In this document: positions 1-7,532 of the stretch, one piece after another
Numbering within the stretch: the first letter of the stretch is position 1
Layout: the number at the start of each line of letters is the position of its first letter
Assembly: GCA_947475315.1 (NCBI GenBank)
Contig: CANJMY010000001.1
Coordinates: forward strand, 1 to 64,000
DNA from: Pseudomonadota bacterium
Lineage (GTDB): Bacteria; Myxococcota_A; UBA796; GCA-2862545
DNA length: 64,000 nt
Direction: 5' to 3'
Program-made: the position numbers and the translations under genes
The notes under the pieces: model-generated
What the model saw: only the letters and a program-made list of their open reading frames with translations
The model's database searches: none
Told to the model about the DNA's origin: nothing

Positions 1-45
1 GGGTCGCGGGCGACCGGGTCGCGGGCGACCGGGTCGCGGGCGACC
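1..45. repeat. 15-bp tandem repeat (3 copies) encoding VARDP
   Basis: Three identical copies of GGGTCGCGGGCGACC start at base 1. They lie in the minus-strand ATPase frame and encode Val-Ala-Arg-Asp-Pro units. The array may continue beyond the window edge. Confidence 0.9.
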
Positions 46-1712
46 TCATCCACCGCGGCGCGGAGCTGGTTCTGCGACGCGGAGCTGACGCGCGGCGGCG
101 CGCTCCAGTCCTCGGACGCCTTCTTGGCGGCAGCCGCCTCGGCGGTGTCCGGGCGAACCACCCACCACGCGTCGTCTGCGGGCGGCTTGGCGGTGGGCAC
201 GACGGCGGCGAAGGTGGGCTCGTCGGCCGTCACCGGCGCGCGCACGGGCGCGGGCGCGGGCGCTGCGGTGGGCGCAGGCGCAGGCGCGAAGCCACCGAGC
301 TCCTCGGTCAGCGGGTCGGCCAACCCGTCGTCCGAACGCCCACCCGAGGGCGCCTTGGTCGCCGCGGGCGCGTTCACGGGGCGGACGTCAAAGACCTCCT
401 CGTCCGGCTCGGAGCCGTCCAGGCGGACGTCCTCGTCCTTCACGCCCAGCGAGGCTGCCGACTCCAGCAGCGCCTCGTGCCGGGTCTTGAGGATGCCGAG
501 GGCGCGGTTGCGGGTCGCCTGCGCGCGCTCGCGGGCCTCGCCCACCAGCGCCAGCGCGCCCTCCAAGCACCACGACGCCAGCTCGTCGCCAATGCGGGTG
601 GCGAGCGCGGTCATGTCTTCCAGGTCGCCGCGCTCGATCGAGCGGTGCACGACGTCGAGGATGTCCGACGGGGTCAGGCCGCCGCCGGGCACGCCCTCAG
701 ACTGGAGCACCAACGCCAGGCGACGCTTCTGCAGGCGGTCCAGCTCGCCGGACTCCTCTAGCAGACGGTACGCGTAGCCGGACACCAGGGCGTGCGACAT
801 CCACGCGCCAGCGTCGAGCGGCTCGATGATGCCGTAGCCCGCGAGGCGTTCGAGCTCGGTGGTGGCGACCTTGATGTCCAACCCGAGCAGCGCGGACAGG
901 CGCTCGGCGTGGATGGGGCCGTGCTGGAACAGGCCGGTGGCGCGCAGCACGCGCGCGGTGCCCTCGCCCAGGCGACGGTAGGCGTCGAGGAACGAGCGGG
1001 CGACGCCGATCGGGCCGCCGAGGCGCGCCGCACGACGCGGATCCACCTCACCGCCCCAAGAGCCGGACTCTTCGCCGGTGGCCTGACGCAGGCGCGAGCC
1101 GGCCAACACGACGCCGAGCGGCAGGTAGCCGACGGCCTGGAGCATGGCGCCCGCGATGATGCTGGGCACGGCCGAGCCGATCACGCCCTCGAGCAGCTCG
1201 ATGCCTTCGTCGTCGCCCAGGGGCGCGATCTCGAGCGTGCGCGCGCCGATGCGGTCGGCCGCCTTGAGGTCGTCGATGGTGTAGAGCACGCACGCGTCGG
1301 ACGGGAGCGCGGTGACGACGCGGCGGACGACGCTGACGTCGCGCTCGCGCACGCCGTCGATCACGACCAGGATGGGCCCTGCGGCCCGCAAGGCCGTGGA
1401 GATCTCAGCGAGGAGCTGGCCCAGGCTGATGCGACCGCGGATCGGCGCGCCGAGGCGGAGCGCCCAGCGGCGAAGCGCGGCGTGGGGACGGGGGCCGTCG
1501 GCCTGGAGCGTCCAGCCGAGCACGCCCTTAAAGGCGCGGGTCTCGTGGGCGAAGGCCCGAGCGAGCGCGGTGCGGCCCACGCCGGTGGTGCCGGCCTCCG
1601 CGACGAGCGCGAGGCTGCGACCCGGCCGCAGCCAGCCACCCAGGTACTCCAGCTCCTGCTGTCGTCCGACAAACGACTTGGGAGGTGGCGGAACGCCGAT
1701 GCCGATGTCCAT
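1..1712 (-). CDS. STAND/NB-ARC-like ATPase, C-terminus cut by window edge
   Basis: An uninterrupted frame of 570 codons runs from an ATG at 1712, preceded by a good AGGGGA ribosome-binding site, off the left window edge. Residues 13-24 (SFVGRQQELEYL) match the FxGRxxEL entry motif of STAND NTPases. A P-loop-like GTTGVGRT sits at residues 41-48 with Arg in place of the usual Lys, and a Walker B-like ILVVIDG at 114-120. A helical, winged-helix-like region follows. The last part in the window is a low-complexity Pro/Ala linker ending in VARDP repeats. STAND proteins act as nucleotide switches in signalling or defence; the role here is unknown. The P-loop Lys-to-Arg change may weaken hydrolysis. 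It lies about 165 bp downstream of serC on the same strand, so co-transcription is possible. Calling it an ATPase is supported; a specific function is not. Confidence 0.7.
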   Translation of the reverse strand, partial: MDIGIGVPPPPKSFVGRQQELEYLGGWLRPGRSLALVAEAGTTGVGRTALARAFAHETRAFKGVLGWTLQADGPRPHAALRRWALRLGAPIRGRISLGQLLAEISTALRAAGPILVVIDGVRERDVSVVRRVVTALPSDACVLYTIDDLKAADRIGARTLEIAPLGDDEGIELLEGVIGSAVPSIIAGAMLQAVGYLPLGVVLAGSRLRQATGEESGSWGGEVDPRRAARLGGPIGVARSFLDAYRRLGEGTARVLRATGLFQHGPIHAERLSALLGLDIKVATTELERLAGYGIIEPLDAGAWMSHALVSGYAYRLLEESGELDRLQKRRLALVLQSEGVPGGGLTPSDILDVVHRSIERGDLEDMTALATRIGDELASWCLEGALALVGEARERAQATRNRALGILKTRHEALLESAASLGVKDEDVRLDGSEPDEEVFDVRPVNAPAATKAPSGGRSDDGLADPLTEELGGFAPAPAPTAAPAPAPVRAPVTADEPTFAAVVPTAKPPADDAWWVVRPDTAEAAAAKKASEDWSAPPRVSSASQNQLRAAVDEVARDPVARDPVARD

Positions 1713-1877
1713 GCAGTCCCCTGGCCGAGCGCAGTCCCTGCCGGCCGTACGGCGCAGTATCGCCCGGCGGAGCAGGGCGCGTCACCCCTGCATTCATCGA
1801 CACGAAAGACGACGGCTTTACCCGGGTCGAACGCCGAGGAACGATCGGTGCTGCGGCCCGGTCGGTACGAAGAAGGA

Positions 1878-2972
1878 TCAGCCCTTGCCGACCGAGTTGC
1901 GCGCCGCGAAGTCCGTGAGGAAGCCGACCAGCACGTCGACCGCCTCCTCGGGCTGCGCGTTGTACAGGCTGGCGCGCAGCCCCCCCACCGAGCTGTGGCC
2001 CTTCAAGCCTAGCAATCCGTTGGCGTTCGCCTCAGCGACGAACTTCGCGTCGAGCTCGGGCGTGCCGGTGGTGAAGGTGACGTTCATCCGGGAGCGGGAG
2101 TCCGGCCGGACCTTGCCCTGAAACAGCGGGCTCTGGTCGATCGCGGCGTAGAGGCGCGCCGACTTGCGGGCGTTGCGGTCCTCGATCGCGGCCACGCCGC
2201 CCTGGGACTCGATCCACGCGCACATCCGCTCGACCACGTAGATCGCGAACGTGGCGGGCGTGTTGTACAGGCTCTTCTTGGCCGCGTGGATGTCGTAGCG
2301 GAGCATGCTCGGCAGGTCGCGATCCGCGGCGTCGAGCAGGGCCTTGCGAATGACGACGAGCGTGACGCCCGCGGGGCCCAGGTTCTTCTGCGCGCCCGCG
2401 TAGATCAGGTCGAACTTGGAGCCGTCGACGTCACGCGAGAGGATGTTGCTGCTCGCGTCGGCGATCAGCCAGGCGTCCTTCACGGTGGGCACGTAGTCGT
2501 ACTCGGTGCCGACCACCGTGTTGTTCGCGGTGTAGTGCAGGTAGCGCGTGCCCGCGGGCAGCTCGCCCCATGACCCGTCGCGCGGGACATGATCGTAGCC
2601 CGTGGCCTTGCTGCTGAACGGCACGTCGACGGTGCCAAAGCGCGCCGCCTCCTCGATGGCGCCGGCCGACCACACGCCGGTGTCGAAGTAGGTCGCGCGA
2701 GCGCCGCGCAGAAGGTTCATCGGCACCTGGAAGAACTGCGTGCGCGCGCCGCCGTGCAGGAAGAGGATCTCTTGATCCGGCGACAGGCGGAGCAGGCGGG
2801 TCAGGCGGTCGCGGGCGCGATCCATCACCGCCTCGAACGCCTTGCTGCGGTGCGAGATCTCCAGCAGGCCCATGCCGGTGCCTTCGAGCTCCCACAGCGC
2901 GTCCTGAGCCTCGCGGATCACGGGCTCGGGGATGAGGGCGGGACCCGCCGAGAAGTTGAACGCGCGCGCCAT
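1878..2972 (-). CDS. serC: phosphoserine aminotransferase
   Basis: PLP enzyme of serine biosynthesis (3-phosphohydroxypyruvate + glutamate to phosphoserine + 2-oxoglutarate). The 364-aa product begins MARAFNFSAGPALIPEPV, the typical SerC start, and carries the PLP-lysine region AGAQKNLGPAG and the substrate-loop motif HGGARTQF. Its length matches the family (about 360 aa). Two adjacent ATGs exist at 2975 and 2972. A GGAGG sits only 2 nt before the first, so 2972 has the better spacing. It lies 88 bp after rlmH on the same strand and is probably the tail of the rplU operon. An open frame extends further upstream but has no SerC homology and overlaps rlmH. Confidence 0.95.
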   Translation of the reverse strand: MARAFNFSAGPALIPEPVIREAQDALWELEGTGMGLLEISHRSKAFEAVMDRARDRLTRLLRLSPDQEILFLHGGARTQFFQVPMNLLRGARATYFDTGVWSAGAIEEAARFGTVDVPFSSKATGYDHVPRDGSWGELPAGTRYLHYTANNTVVGTEYDYVPTVKDAWLIADASSNILSRDVDGSKFDLIYAGAQKNLGPAGVTLVVIRKALLDAADRDLPSMLRYDIHAAKKSLYNTPATFAIYVVERMCAWIESQGGVAAIEDRNARKSARLYAAIDQSPLFQGKVRPDSRSRMNVTFTTGTPELDAKFVAEANANGLLGLKGHSSVGGLRASLYNAQPEEAVDVLVGFLTDFAARNSVGKG

Positions 2973-3060
2973 CATAGCCTCCACAAGGGGGCCAACCTCT
3001 ACCACGTCCAACCGCAGGTGGCGGGTCCGCCGGGACGGCCACGGTCGTCGGCGCGGCCAG

Positions 3061-3522
3061 TCAGTGGTGGTAGGGCTCGCCGCGCAGCACGGTGTGGGCG
3101 CGGTAGAGCTGCTCGTAGAGCACCACCCGCGCGACCTCGTGGTTGAGGACCATGTCGGACAGCCGCAGCGTCCGCCACGCCGCCGCGCGCACCGCCGGGC
3201 CGTGGCCGTAGGGGCCGCCGATCGCCAGCACGAGCGAGCCGCCGGCGCCCATGCCCTGCTCGACCAGCGACGCGAACTGGTGGGTGTCGAGCCGCTCACC
3301 GCGCTCGTCGAGCGCGACCAGGCGATCCCGCGGGCTCACCTCGGCGAGCACACGCTTGGCCTCGGCGTCGCGGACCGCTTCGATGTCGCCGCGGAACAAT
3401 TCCGGGCGGATCTGGGTCTCTTCGATTCCGCCGTAGCGCTTCAGGCGTCGGGCCCAGTCGTCCACGGCGGCGTCGGCCCAGGCCACGCCACCGCGTCCGA
3501 CGACCACGAGCCGGAGCTTCAC
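3061..3522 (-). CDS. rlmH: 23S rRNA pseudouridine-1915 N3-methyltransferase
   Basis: SPOUT-class methyltransferase that modifies helix 69 of 23S rRNA. The 153-aa product matches the roughly 155-aa family. It contains the SAM-binding glycine-rich knot (LVLAIGGPYGHGP), LDERGERLDTHQFA, and the C-terminal LSDMVLNHEVARVVLYEQLYRA ending in HH. The start is taken as GTG 3522, which overlaps the rsfS stop as GTGA. An upstream in-frame start would extend deep into rsfS without homology. It is translationally coupled to rsfS in an rRNA/ribosome-maturation operon. Confidence 0.95.
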   Translation of the reverse strand: MKLRLVVVGRGGVAWADAAVDDWARRLKRYGGIEETQIRPELFRGDIEAVRDAEAKRVLAEVSPRDRLVALDERGERLDTHQFASLVEQGMGAGGSLVLAIGGPYGHGPAVRAAAWRTLRLSDMVLNHEVARVVLYEQLYRAHTVLRGEPYHH

Positions 3523-3959
3523 GGCAACGAGAACAGGGGGCGATCCTCGTCGACCTCGGTGACCTCGGGCACGGGCAGGCGGGGCGCTTCGCTCCACAGG
3601 CCCTCAAGGTCGTAGAAGCCGCGCGAGCTCTCCTGGAACACGTGCAGCACCACGTCGTCGAAGTCGACCAACAGCCAGTTGCCGCCCGCCGCCCCTTCCA
3701 CGCTGATCGGGAGGAGGCTGTAGTCCTTCTTGAGGACGTGACGGACTTCATCGGCGATCGCGCGTACCTGCCGGGGGTTCCGCGCGCTGACGATCACGAA
3801 GTAGTCGCAGTACTTCACGAGCTCCACGACATCGAGGATCACAGGCTCGAACGCCTTCTTCTCCAGCGCGGCGTGGAGGATCACGTCGGCGAGCTGCTTG
3901 GAATCGATGGGGGCCTCCAGGGGCTTTGGGGTGGAATCGGGCGTCCCTGTGGTCATCAT
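3519..3959 (-). CDS. rsfS: ribosomal silencing factor RsfS
   Basis: RsfS (Iojap/DUF143) binds L14 and blocks subunit joining during starvation. The 146-aa product has the family core: KKAFEPVILDV, YCDYFVIVSARNPRQVRAIADEV and GGNWLLVDFDDVVLHVFQ. The C-terminal tail after the core (SEAPRLPVPEVTEVDED) is typical. The start at ATG 3959 overlaps the obg stop as ATGA, with a second ATG at 3956. It sits between obg and rlmH, a common neighbourhood. Confidence 0.95.
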   Translation of the reverse strand: MMTTGTPDSTPKPLEAPIDSKQLADVILHAALEKKAFEPVILDVVELVKYCDYFVIVSARNPRQVRAIADEVRHVLKKDYSLLPISVEGAAGGNWLLVDFDDVVLHVFQESSRGFYDLEGLWSEAPRLPVPEVTEVDEDRPLFSLP

Positions 3960-4966
3960 GCGCCGGATTCCTGTCGATGCGCAAGCACCTGCCACACGGC
4001 AGCGACGAGCGCGGGCACACCCTGCCCCGTGATCCCCGAGATGGGGAAGACGCGAGAGCCGGAGGCTTTTTCAAGCTTCTTGGTCCACTTCACGACGTCT
4101 TCTGGGGAGAGGACGTCGATCTTGTTGAGCGCCACGATCTGCGGCTGGTGCCCGAGCGCCCCACCGAAGGCCTTGAGCTCCTCGTTGAGCGTCTTGAGCT
4201 GGCTGACCGGGTCGCCGTCTTCGTCGTCCGCCGTCACCAGGTGAATGCTGCACTTGCAGCGCTCCAGGTGCTTGAGGAACTGCACGCCGAGGCCGGCGCC
4301 TTCGGCCGCGCCCTCGATGACACCTGGCACGTCCGCCAGCACGAACGTCTGCTCGTCCGACAGGACGACGACGCCAAGCTGCGGCACGAGCGTGGTGAAC
4401 GGGTAGTCGGCGATCTTGGGACGCGCCGCGCTGACCCGAGCCAGGAACGTGCTCTTGCCCGCGTTGGGGAAGCCAAGCAGGCCGACGTCCGCCAGCAGCT
4501 TGAGCTCCAGGCGCAGCGTGCGCTCCTCGCCGGGCTCGCCGGGGAGGAACTGACGGGGCGTCTGGTTGGTGGACGAGCGGAAGTGCATGTTGCCCAGGCC
4601 GCCCTTGCCGCCCTCGAACGTGAGGCGCTCGCCTTCGTTCACGAGCTCACCGAGCAGCTCGTCGGTCTCGTCGTCGTAGATCAACGTGCCCAACGGGACC
4701 GGCAGGACCTTGGCCTCAGCGCCCGCGCCGTAGAGCTGGCTGTTGCCGCCCTTCTCGCCGTCTTCCGCGAAGTGATGACGCGCGCGCAGGTAGTCGATCA
4801 GCGTGTTCTTGCGGGACACCGCCTCAAAGACCACGTTGCCGCCACGTCCGCCGTCACCGCCGTCGGGACCGCCGTGGGGAACGTACTTTTCCCGGCGGAA
4901 GGAGACGTGTCCGTCGCCACCCTTGCCGGTGCGGATGTAGATGACCACTTCGTCGATGAATTGCAC
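3956..4966 (-). CDS. obg: GTPase ObgE/CgtA
   Basis: Essential ribosome-associated GTPase acting in 50S assembly and stress response. It has an N-terminal glycine-rich Obg fold (GKGGDGHVSFRREKYVPHGG, DGGDGGRGG). The G domain follows, with G1 GFPNAGKST, switch PFTTLVPQLGVV, G3 DVPGVIEGAAEGAGLG and G4 NKID. Length is 336 aa without a long C-terminal extension. The start is taken as GTG 4966 (VQFIDEVVIYIRTGKGG), where Obg proteins normally begin. The upstream ATG at 5017 lies inside a stable hairpin and adds non-homologous residues. Confidence 0.95.
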   Translation of the reverse strand: MQFIDEVVIYIRTGKGGDGHVSFRREKYVPHGGPDGGDGGRGGNVVFEAVSRKNTLIDYLRARHHFAEDGEKGGNSQLYGAGAEAKVLPVPLGTLIYDDETDELLGELVNEGERLTFEGGKGGLGNMHFRSSTNQTPRQFLPGEPGEERTLRLELKLLADVGLLGFPNAGKSTFLARVSAARPKIADYPFTTLVPQLGVVVLSDEQTFVLADVPGVIEGAAEGAGLGVQFLKHLERCKCSIHLVTADDEDGDPVSQLKTLNEELKAFGGALGHQPQIVALNKIDVLSPEDVVKWTKKLEKASGSRVFPISGITGQGVPALVAAVWQVLAHRQESGA

Positions 4967-4996
4967 TGGGTGCTCACTCGTGCCCGGAAAGTACGA

Positions 4997-5032
4997 ACGG
5001 GATGACCCCCCGAACATGGGGGACCATCCCGT
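4997..5032 (-). terminator. hairpin between rpmA and obg (attenuator/partial terminator or processing site)
   Basis: Perfect inverted repeat ACGGGATG/CATCCCGT (4997-5004 with 5025-5032) enclosing a second stem CCCCC/GGGGG (5006-5010 with 5018-5022) and a 7-nt loop. It lies between the rpmA stop and the obg GTG. No clear U-run follows, so it may reduce read-through or mark RNA processing rather than terminate fully. It also argues against the ATG at 5017 as the obg start. Confidence 0.55.
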
Positions 5033-5052
5033 CCTGCACCACGCGGGTTTGG

Positions 5053-5313
5053 CTACTCGGCCGCGAGCGGCTCGACGTTCACGATCTTACGGTTGCGGCG
5101 CGAGCCGAACTTGACCGTGCCGTCGACCAGCGCGAACAGCGTGAAGTCCTTGCCGCGACCGACGTTCTCGCCCTCGTGAACGCTGGAGCCGACCTGACGC
5201 ACGATGATGCTGCCGGCCGTGACCGTCTCACCATCGAAGCGCTTGACGCCGCGGTACTGGGGGTTGGAGTCGCGGCCGTTTCGGGTAGAACCCTGACCTT
5301 TCTTATGCGCCAT
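5053..5313 (-). CDS. rpmA: 50S ribosomal protein L27
   Basis: The 86-aa product begins [16 protein letters not shown], the canonical L27 N-terminus that reaches the peptidyl-transferase centre, and continues with the L27 core [32 protein letters not shown]. There is no N-terminal cleavage extension of the Firmicutes type. It lies 12 bp downstream of rplU. Confidence 0.98.
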   Translation of the reverse strand: MAHKKGQGSTRNGRDSNPQYRGVKRFDGETVTAGSIIVRQVGSSVHEGENVGRGKDFTLFALVDGTVKFGSRRNRKIVNVEPLAAE

Positions 5314-5325
5314 CGTGAGCTCCCT

Positions 5326-5634
5326 TCAGGCCTTGATCGAGATGATTTCGAGGGTGGTGTGGCTGTGGCGGAAGCCGAACCAGCGACGCATGCGGTGCCG
5401 GCGGCGGTACTGCATGCCCTTCACCTTCTCACCCAGGTGGTGGTCGACGATCTTGGCTTCAACGCTGGCACCCGGAACGAGCGGGGTGCCGACCTTGACG
5501 CCATCATCACCGATCATGAGGACGCGATCGAGGACGATCGTGCTGCCCTCTTCCGCGTCGACGTGGTCGACGACGACCTGTGCGCCGGGCTCGACGCGGT
5601 ACTGCTTGCCAGAAGTCTCAACAATCGCGAACAT
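5326..5634 (-). CDS. rplU: 50S ribosomal protein L21
   Basis: The 102-aa product (MFAIVETSGKQYRVEPG) has the L21 fold and the C-terminal YRRRHRMRRWFGFRHSHT rRNA-binding segment. A strong AAGGAG ribosome-binding site precedes the ATG at 5634. It is the first gene of the rplU-rpmA-obg-rsfS-rlmH operon, behind a promoter and a hairpin-rich leader. Confidence 0.98.
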   Translation of the reverse strand: MFAIVETSGKQYRVEPGAQVVVDHVDAEEGSTIVLDRVLMIGDDGVKVGTPLVPGASVEAKIVDHHLGEKVKGMQYRRRHRMRRWFGFRHSHTTLEIISIKA

Positions 5635-5650
5635 TGGAAGTGCTCCTTGG

Positions 5651-5720
5651 CGTCTCCAACCGGAGACGGGCGGGCGCTGGATGCGCCGTATCCATGATCA
5701 GACCGCCGCATCTTGTGCGG
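5651..5720 (-). promoter_or_regulatory. rplU 5' leader with three consecutive hairpins (possible r-protein autoregulatory leader)
   Basis: On the minus-strand transcript three simple hairpins follow one another. CCGCA/TGCGG pairs with a 5-nt loop (5706-5720), GGCGC/GCGCC with a 5-nt loop (5673-5687), and CGTCTCC/GGAGACG with a 4-nt loop (5651-5668). The last ends only a few bases before the rplU ribosome-binding site. Ribosomal-protein leaders of this type often bind the encoded protein. Autoregulation by L21 here is inference. Confidence 0.45.
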
Positions 5721-5737
5721 ACGGCGAGCCCGGCCCG

Positions 5738-5764
5738 CTTATAGGATCGCCCGCTCCCCGTCAA
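5738..5764 (-). promoter_or_regulatory. sigma70-type promoter of the rplU operon
   Basis: TTGACG (5759-5764) and TATAAG (5738-5743) are separated by 15 bp on the minus strand. Predicted transcription start is near 5731, giving a leader of about 97 nt before rplU. The region lies just beyond the stop codon of the upstream AAA gene, where an independent promoter is needed. Confidence 0.6.
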
Positions 5765-5828
5765 GTCGAAGCGACCTCGGATCCAGCGAGATCACGGCCA
5801 CAGCGGGCGCTTTGAGCGCCCTATCCCG

Positions 5829-7532
5829 TCAGGTCGCGCGCCACCCGAGGCTGGCCTTGAGGCCGTCCAGGCGAGCCAGCACGTCCTGGGTGTCGATCCC
5901 CTGGTAGCGCTCGGGCAGCATTCGGCGGGCGCTGCACTCAAACACCGCCAGCAGCTCCATGTACTCGAGCATACGCACGTCGCGCGAGGGCACCACGTCC
6001 ACGGCGGCCGCCGCCAAGTCCGGCCCGCTCACCAGGTCGCGGCCGTCATTGGCGGCGGTCGTGGCGGCGGCGAGTACGACGGACTCGAGCTCAGCGCCCG
6101 ACCAGCCGTCCGTCGCCACGGCGATCGGCGCCAGATCCACGTCGCCGCCCAGGCCGACGTCGTTCTTGCGGGCGAGCGCGGCCAGCACGCTGCGGCGCTC
6201 CTCCACCGACTGCGGGAAGAAGAACGGGATCTTCAGGTCGAAGCGGCCCGGGCGCTTGAGGTCGGTGTCCAGGCGGTCCGGCCGATTGGTCATCATCAGC
6301 ATCACCACGCGCCCACGGTGCGAGGTGTCGGACATGAATTCCTTGAGCCGCGCGATCACGCGGCTGCCAGTGCCGCCGTCCTGCTCGCCCGACGCCAGCG
6401 CCCGCTCGGCCTCGTCGATGATGAGCAGGACGTACCCAAGGGCCTCGACCAGATCGAGCACCTTCTCCAGGTTGGACTCGGTGGCGCCCACCCAGCGGTC
6501 GCGGAAGTTGGCGAGCTTGAGGCAGACCAGACCCGACTCCGCCGCGAAGGCCTCAGCGACGAAGGTCTTGCCGGTGCCCATGGGGCCCACGAAGATCATG
6601 CCCATCGGGACTTGGTTCTTCTTGCCGGTCTTGATGGCGTCCGCGATGCGCAGCAGGTTCGCCTTCACCTCGTCCATGCCGCCCACGTGCGAGAGGTCGT
6701 GGCGGGGCGCCACCAGCTCCACCAGGCCCTGGCACTCCTGCTCCAGGATCACCTTCTTGCGCTGGGCCACCGTCTCAAAGCGGATCGACGCATGCGACTG
6801 GCGCGCCACCTGGAGCAGCCCGCGCAGCTGCAGCAGCGTCAGGCCCGCCGTGATCTTGGCGAGCTGCGGCGAGGGCAGGTCGGTCGGCACGTCGGCCGTG
6901 AGCTCGACCTCCAGGAAGGCGTCCCGCATGGCCTCGTCGGGGAACGGGACGCGCAGCGTGACCAGCTGGGGGCTGGCCACCACGCTCGGCGCCACGTCGG
7001 ACAGCTGCTCGGCGACCAGGATCACCAGGTTGTTCGTGGCGAGCAGCGCGGGGTCGCTCGACCAGCGGCGCAGCGTCACCAGGTTGGCCTTGTCGTCCTG
7101 GGTCATGAACGCGACGTCGGCGCGCGGTGCGACCGTCTCGAAGAAGTCGATCACCGCGCCGGTGGAGCGGGTCTGGTCGGTGACCAGCACCTCGATCGCG
7201 CTCAGCACCTCAGAGAGGCCCCGCGGGAGCGTGTCCACGCGCGGCTGGCCGTTGAGCATGCGGCGCGCGTCGAGGATGGCGCGGAAGCGCTTCTCGTGCT
7301 CCTTCTCGCTGAAGCACAGGCCCTGCGAGACATTGTAGTAGGCGACCACGTCACGCGTGCGGAGCAGGAAGCGCTCCAAGAACGAGCGCAGATCCAGCCA
7401 CTCCACCTTACCGGCGCCGTCATCCCACGGGTGCAGGTCGCGGACGTTGCCGTGCACCAGGAACAGGCTGGCCTCGCCAGACAGGTAGCGGTCGCGCAGG
7501 GTGGTGGCCCAGCCGGGCAGGATCGGGCTCAT
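5829..7532 (-). CDS. AAA+ ATPase, Ycf46-like
   Basis: 567-aa protein. The N-terminal half (1-270) resembles the degenerate first domain of Ycf46-type proteins (LFLVHGNVRDL at the start, no intact P-loop). The C-terminal half is a complete AAA+ module: GPMGTGKT (316-323), Walker B LLIIDEAE, and second region of homology MMTNRPDRLDTDLKRPGRFD with the arginine finger. A helical lid follows. Ycf46 relatives occur in cyanobacteria, plastids and scattered bacteria. Their substrates are poorly defined. The start at ATG 7532 overlaps the HEAT gene stop as ATGA, so it is translationally coupled to the FHA/HEAT genes upstream. It may be the motor of that module, which is inference. Confidence 0.85.
   Translation of the reverse strand: MSPILPGWATTLRDRYLSGEASLFLVHGNVRDLHPWDDGAGKVEWLDLRSFLERFLLRTRDVVAYYNVSQGLCFSEKEHEKRFRAILDARRMLNGQPRVDTLPRGLSEVLSAIEVLVTDQTRSTGAVIDFFETVAPRADVAFMTQDDKANLVTLRRWSSDPALLATNNLVILVAEQLSDVAPSVVASPQLVTLRVPFPDEAMRDAFLEVELTADVPTDLPSPQLAKITAGLTLLQLRGLLQVARQSHASIRFETVAQRKKVILEQECQGLVELVAPRHDLSHVGGMDEVKANLLRIADAIKTGKKNQVPMGMIFVGPMGTGKTFVAEAFAAESGLVCLKLANFRDRWVGATESNLEKVLDLVEALGYVLLIIDEAERALASGEQDGGTGSRVIARLKEFMSDTSHRGRVVMLMMTNRPDRLDTDLKRPGRFDLKIPFFFPQSVEERRSVLAALARKNDVGLGGDVDLAPIAVATDGWSGAELESVVLAAATTAANDGRDLVSGPDLAAAAVDVVPSRDVRMLEYMELLAVFECSARRMLPERYQGIDTQDVLARLDGLKASLGWRAT

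Noticed and set aside
124-777. Plus-strand open frame of 217 codons
   Set aside because: Low-complexity Ser/Arg/Ala translation antisense to the clearly coding ATPase frame; a product of high GC content.
792-2012. Plus-strand open frame of 406 codons
   Set aside because: Antisense to the ATPase and serC genes, with no recognisable domain and Arg/Ala/His-rich composition.
2973-3299. N-terminal extension of SerC
   Set aside because: Arg/Ser-rich, overlaps rlmH on the same strand in another frame; SerC begins at MARAFNFSAGP.
5016-5017. ATG 5017 as start of obg
   Set aside because: It lies in the loop side of a hairpin, and the extra residues do not occur in Obg proteins. GTG 4966 fits the family N-terminus.
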